A stretch of 17,591 bases of DNA from a bacterium (GTDB lineage Bacteria > Latescibacterota > UBA2968 > GCA-2709665), in NCBI GenBank assembly GCA_027619145.1, contig JAQCGA010000015.1, forward strand, positions 1-17,591, given 5' to 3'. The translations under genes were made by a program, and so were the position numbers. How positions within the stretch are numbered: position 1 is the stretch's first letter; the number at the start of each line of letters is the position of its first letter. The notes below the pieces were generated by a model that did not search any database, had not been told where the DNA came from, and worked only from the letters and a program-made list of their open reading frames with translations. Below, in pieces: positions 14,399 to 17,591 of this stretch.

Positions 14399-15751
14399 AT
14401 GAATCTGTTTAGACGAACGGCAAAACCGTCCGGGCGCGCCGTTGTTCTGGGGCTGGATGGCATGCCGTACAGCCTTGCCAGGCGGCTTTTTGATGAAGGC
14501 AAGATGCCCCATTTTCAAGCTCTCCTGGAGCAAGGGAGTTTGCGAGAAATGCGATCTGTGCTTCCTACGGTTTCTTCTGTGGCCTGGGCTTCGATTGTGA
14601 CAGGCTGCAATCCGGGAAAGCACAATATTTTTGGTTTCATAGACCGCGTTCCGCTGTCTTACGAGATGTTCATCCCCAGTTCTCGCAATATGCTGGCCCG
14701 CACCTGGGTGGAGTTGTTTAGCAGTATGGGCAAGCGCGTGTTCTCCATGGGGGTGCCCACCACATACCCGCCCAAGGCGGTGAATGGGATCTTGATTTCC
14801 GGATTTCTGGCACCCAATTTAAAAAAAGCCACATATCCCTTCCAGGTGGCCAGCCAGCTGGAAGCTATGGGATATGTCATTGATATTGATGCGTGGCAGG
14901 CACGAGAAAATTTGGAGAAGTTTCTGGACGAGATTTTCCACGTGCTGGAACGTCGCCTGGAGGTCATGTTTTATTATCTGGGACAGGAGCGCTGGGATCT
15001 GTTCGTGGCTCATATTATGGATACGGATCGGTTGCACCATTTTTTGTGGGGTCTGGTGGAAGACGGCAACGAGACCTGTATTCCGTGGTTTTATAAATTT
15101 TACGAGCGAGTGGACCGCGCAATTGGGGAACTGGTCGCCCGGTTGGACGAGAATACCTTGTTGATGATTCTGTCCGATCACGGATTTTGCCGACTGAAGC
15201 AAGAAGTACATTTGAATTACTGGTTACGGCAGGCAGGGTACTTGCAGTTCGGTAAAGACAACCCGAAGCAGCTACGAGATCTTGCGCCTACGACGCGCTG
15301 TTATTCCCTTTTGCCTGGGCGGTTTTATATATCTGTTCGGGGTAGGGAATACCGAGGGTGCGTTTCACCCGGCGCGGAGTACGAGGGGCTGCGCAAGGAA
15401 ATTTCGGAAGGATTGTTGAATATCCGGGACCCGGAAACAGGAGAGCAGGTCATTGATCGGGTTATGATGCGCGAAGAGCTGTACCGGGGCGACGCGTACG
15501 ATGTGTCTCCGGATTTTGTGGCGGTTCCCGCGCGGGGGTACGATTTGAAAGGTGGGTTTGAGAAAAACGTGTTGCTGGAACGCGGCCCGGTCAACGGAAC
15601 GCATACGTTCGATGATGCGATGTTTTACATCAATCGGCGGAAAGTACGTGAAGGAGAGTTGCACGTGGTGGATGTGATGCCCACGCTGCTGGACGCGATG
15701 GGGTTGGAGATTCCCGAAAATGTGGACGGGCGGTCTGCGCTGATGAAATGA
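14399..15751 (+). CDS. Alkaline phosphatase superfamily phosphodiesterase/phosphohydrolase
   Basis: The 450-residue product belongs to the type I phosphodiesterase/nucleotide pyrophosphatase branch of the AlkP superfamily, two-metal enzymes that cleave phosphate esters. The metal and catalytic sites are visible: D20 in VVLGLDG; PTVSSVAWASIVTG (56-69) holding the likely Thr/Ser nucleophile, followed by NPGKHNIFGF; D208 and H213/H214 in MDTDRLHHFLW; D260-H261 in SDHGF; and H402 in NGTH. No signal peptide or membrane helix is evident, so it is probably cytoplasmic. ATG 14399 sits just before the first conserved motif and is very likely the start, although its ribosome binding site is weak. The gene follows the tRNA terminator closely and precedes a nucleotide-sugar epimerase by 36 bases, suggesting an envelope or glycan role. 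The substrate is unknown. Confidence 0.87.
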   Translation: MNLFRRTAKPSGRAVVLGLDGMPYSLARRLFDEGKMPHFQALLEQGSLREMRSVLPTVSSVAWASIVTGCNPGKHNIFGFIDRVPLSYEMFIPSSRNMLARTWVELFSSMGKRVFSMGVPTTYPPKAVNGILISGFLAPNLKKATYPFQVASQLEAMGYVIDIDAWQARENLEKFLDEIFHVLERRLEVMFYYLGQERWDLFVAHIMDTDRLHHFLWGLVEDGNETCIPWFYKFYERVDRAIGELVARLDENTLLMILSDHGFCRLKQEVHLNYWLRQAGYLQFGKDNPKQLRDLAPTTRCYSLLPGRFYISVRGREYRGCVSPGAEYEGLRKEISEGLLNIRDPETGEQVIDRVMMREELYRGDAYDVSPDFVAVPARGYDLKGGFEKNVLLERGPVNGTHTFDDAMFYINRRKVREGELHVVDVMPTLLDAMGLEIPENVDGRSALMK

Positions 15752-15775
15752 TGAGTTGCAGACCGTTTCTGTGTT

Positions 15776-15790
15776 GGAGGAAAGACAATT
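15776..15790 (+). promoter_or_regulatory. Shine-Dalgarno sequence placing the epimerase start at an ATT codon
   Basis: GGAGG at 15776-15780 is seven bases before ATT at 15788-15790, the best-placed ribosome binding site in the region. The nearer GTG codons at 15815 and 15818 have no purine-rich sequence ahead of them. Confidence 0.6.
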
Positions 15791-16906
15791 TCTCAGCCAA
15801 TCAAAGCTATTCTGGTGGTGAGTGCGCGGCCCAATTTCATGAAGGTTGCGCCCATCTTGAGCCAGATGAAAGATTTGCCGGATATCTTCTGCCCCGTGCT
15901 GGTGCATACGGGCCAACACTACGATGTGCAGATGTCCGATGTTTTTTTTCAGGAACTGGGTTTGCCCGAACCGGATCATCACCTGGGGGTGGGGTCTGGT
16001 TCGCACGCCCAGCAGACGGCCCGTGTGCTAATGGCATTTGAGGAGGTTCTGTCCAAAGAGGAGCCGCAGGTTGTGGTTGTGGTTGGGGATGTGAACCCCA
16101 CGGTGGCATGTGCAATGGATGCGTCTAAGGCCAATATTCCTGTGGCCCATGTGGAGGCCGGTCTTCGTAGCCGAGACCGGCGGATGCCTGAAGAGATCAA
16201 CCGGATTGTCACGGATGCGATTTCTGATTTTCTGTTTACCCCGTCTGCCGATGCAGACGGCAACCTCCGGGGCGAAGGGGTATCGCAGAATCGAATTTTC
16301 CGGGTAGGTAACGTGATGATCGATTCGCTCCGGAAAATGGAGCCGGCGGCCGACCGTTCGGACGTACTGGAGCGATTGGGGGCAAGGGAGAAGGAATATG
16401 CGCTACTTACCCTGCACCGTCCGTCGAATGTGGACGACCGAGAAGTTCTGGCAGGAATTCTGGATGCGCTGGATGCGATTCAGCGCGAGATTCAGGTAAT
16501 TTTTACAGTGCATCCGCGAACCCGGGCCAGGCTTGAGGCGTTTGAACTTCAGAGCCGGGTGGTTGCAATGGGCGGTTTGACGATGACGGAACCTGTGAGT
16601 TACCTGGATTCGTTGAAGCTTCAGAAAGAGGCACGACTGGTTCTCACGGATTCGGGTGGGTTGCAGGAAGAGACCACTGCTTTCGGGGTTCCGTGTTTGA
16701 CATTGAGAGAGAATACGGAGCGGCCGGTGACGATTTCGGAGGGCACCAATACGCTGGTAGGCGTAGCACCCGAAGCGATTGTTGGGGCGGCCAGGGCCGT
16801 GCTGGAAGGATCTGTTTCCAAAGGCCGAATTCCAGAGCTGTGGGACGGACATACGGCCGAGCGGATTGTAGATGTGCTGCAGAGGCGGTTGCAACGTAGC
16901 GGATAG
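15788..16906 (+). CDS. wecB: UDP-N-acetylglucosamine 2-epimerase (non-hydrolysing), probable ATT start
   Basis: This enzyme interconverts UDP-GlcNAc and UDP-ManNAc in the cytoplasm, supplying ManNAc for surface polysaccharides. From the ATT at 15788 it has 372 residues. Family motifs: ILVVSARPNFMKVAPI (8-23), HTGQHYD (40-46), VVGDVNPT (98-105) with D101, HVEAGLRSRDRRMPEEINR (from 122) with E124 and the EE pair 135-136, GNVMIDSL, TLHRPSN with H210, and TDSGGLQEE (287-295) before RENTERP. These correspond to the known catalytic residues of WecB. A double TGA at 15749-15754 closes the frame upstream and no ATG, GTG or TTG precedes the conserved first strand; a GTG start at 15815 would cut into it. 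It forms an operon with the phosphodiesterase gene. Function is firm; the exact start is the open point. Confidence 0.9.
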   Translation: MSQPIKAILVVSARPNFMKVAPILSQMKDLPDIFCPVLVHTGQHYDVQMSDVFFQELGLPEPDHHLGVGSGSHAQQTARVLMAFEEVLSKEEPQVVVVVGDVNPTVACAMDASKANIPVAHVEAGLRSRDRRMPEEINRIVTDAISDFLFTPSADADGNLRGEGVSQNRIFRVGNVMIDSLRKMEPAADRSDVLERLGAREKEYALLTLHRPSNVDDREVLAGILDALDAIQREIQVIFTVHPRTRARLEAFELQSRVVAMGGLTMTEPVSYLDSLKLQKEARLVLTDSGGLQEETTAFGVPCLTLRENTERPVTISEGTNTLVGVAPEAIVGAARAVLEGSVSKGRIPELWDGHTAERIVDVLQRRLQRSG

Positions 16907-16914
16907 GAAGAAGA

Positions 16915-16946
16915 TGCGGAGAATCTGCCTAGACCGCAGTTTTTTT
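16915..16946 (+). terminator. Weak terminator candidate after the epimerase gene
   Basis: TGCGG (16915-16919) pairs with CCGCA (16934-16938) across a 14-base loop, followed by G and seven T residues (16940-16946). The stem is short, so partial read-through into the cytochrome gene is likely. Confidence 0.4.
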
Positions 16947-16970
16947 CGGGGCATATATACAGGAGGGGAT

Positions 16971-17585
16971 ATGAACAAACCGCGCATATGGATTTGGAGC
17001 GTCGTTCTGATACTGGGGGTGGGATGGGGTCCGGCAGCAGGGCATGAAGGCAAGGAGCATGTGCTGGATACGAGCAAGGAGAATATGAAAAAGATTGCTC
17101 AATCGTTGGGTGTGAAATGCAGCCACTGCCATATTGCTACCACGCCAGAAGGGAAGCCGGATTTTGAGGCACCGTCTCCGCTGAAGAAGACGGCGATTCA
17201 GATGAAGATGCATTTTGTGGATAGCCTGAAGACGGCCGATGGTCAGGCGGTGACCTGTGAAACCTGCCACCAGGGGGCGGCCAGGTTCATTCCACGGGAT
17301 CTGACGAATGCGAAACCTTCGAACTTATCTGAACATATGCCGCGTAAGGAAATTTTCCAGCACATGAAACAAATTGAGGCGGACCTGGGCGTGAAGTGCG
17401 ACTTTTGTCACGTACGAAGTGAAGACGGAAAACTGACGCCAGAAAAGCCGACCAAGCACAAACTGATGGCGAAGTATATGATGGATCATTTTACGTCCAA
17501 ATTGGTAACTCTGGATGGAGAACCCGTGACCTGTTTCACGTGTCACCAGGGCAAAGCGGAGTTCTTGTCTAGAAAAGAAGACTGA
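16971..17585 (+). CDS. Exported tetraheme c-type cytochrome (reaction-centre cytochrome-like fold)
   Basis: The 204-residue product has a Sec signal peptide (about 1-24, cleavage near AAG before HEG) and four haem-binding CxxCH motifs at C50-H54, C96-H100, C143-H147 and C188-H192, so it is a periplasmic electron carrier. The mature protein is an internal duplication: each half reads MKxI...LGVKCxxCH, then a helix with Met (KMHF or YMMDHF), then VTCxTCHQG. A Met 11 residues before the first Cys of each half (M39, M132) suits a distal haem ligand. This layout resembles the cytochrome c subunit of photosynthetic reaction centres, a fold also seen in non-phototrophs; phototrophy should not be inferred. 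ATG 16971 has AGGAGGGG two bases upstream (core GGAGG about five), better than the longer upstream frame, which overlaps the epimerase gene. The redox partner is unknown. Confidence 0.9.
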   Translation: MNKPRIWIWSVVLILGVGWGPAAGHEGKEHVLDTSKENMKKIAQSLGVKCSHCHIATTPEGKPDFEAPSPLKKTAIQMKMHFVDSLKTADGQAVTCETCHQGAARFIPRDLTNAKPSNLSEHMPRKEIFQHMKQIEADLGVKCDFCHVRSEDGKLTPEKPTKHKLMAKYMMDHFTSKLVTLDGEPVTCFTCHQGKAEFLSRKED

Positions 17586-17591
17586 TACAGC

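Noticed and set aside
1..17591. Insertion sequences, CRISPR arrays, phage genes or long direct repeats
   Set aside because: Looked for by eye on both strands; no transposase-like frame, spaced repeat array or long repeat was seen.

Overview
The window suggests a Gram-negative, double-membraned bacterium of the FCB superphylum that is probably not a mainstream Bacteroidota member. It carries the amino-terminal four-fifths or so of a SprA homologue, the outer-membrane translocon protein of the type IX secretion system, yet its genes use purine-rich Shine-Dalgarno sequences and sigma-70-like promoters (TTGACA, 16-17 bp spacer, TATAAT-like), which are unusual in true Bacteroidetes. Candidate divisions such as Latescibacterota, KSB1 or Gemmatimonadota-like lineages are possible. 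This placement is inference. No mobile elements, CRISPR arrays, rRNA or frameshifted genes were seen.

Layout. (1) 1-5794, minus: sprA, running off the left edge. (2) 5795-6197: a divergent promoter region for sprA and lptFG. (3) 6198-8563, plus: lptF and lptG overlapping by 13 bp, the two permease subunits of the LPS export ABC transporter, ending in a long hairpin. (4) 8619-9578, minus: a membrane-anchored M23 zinc peptidase with its own good promoter. (5) 9705-12295, minus: a three-gene run of a TetR-type regulator, a stand-alone cyclic-nucleotide-binding domain protein and a SAMHD1/dGTPase-like HD phosphohydrolase, behind a TTGACA promoter. (6) 12676-13736, plus: a small PilZ (c-di-GMP receptor) protein overlapping an endonuclease III-like DNA glycosylase, ending in a clear intrinsic terminator. 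(7) 13800-14050: no gene, but a series of nested inverted repeats ending in a T-tract, a candidate structured RNA. (8) 14099-14380: a promoter, tRNA-Arg(TCT), tRNA-His(GTG) and a strong terminator. (9) 14399-16906, plus: an AlkP-superfamily phosphodiesterase/phosphohydrolase followed by a non-hydrolysing UDP-GlcNAc 2-epimerase that appears to start at an ATT codon. (10) 16971-17585, plus: an exported tetraheme c-type cytochrome built from an internal duplication.

How it fits together. Much of the window serves the cell envelope: protein export across the outer membrane (SprA), LPS transport (LptF/LptG), peptidoglycan hydrolysis (M23), nucleotide-sugar supply (epimerase) and periplasmic electron transfer (cytochrome). 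Between these lie nucleotide-signalling parts (CNB protein, HD phosphohydrolase, PilZ), DNA repair and tRNAs. Most genes are ordinary housekeeping or envelope genes. The points most worth a second look are the ATT start of the epimerase, the candidate RNA before the tRNAs, the TetR-CNB-HD operon, and the terminator immediately in front of the phosphodiesterase gene.
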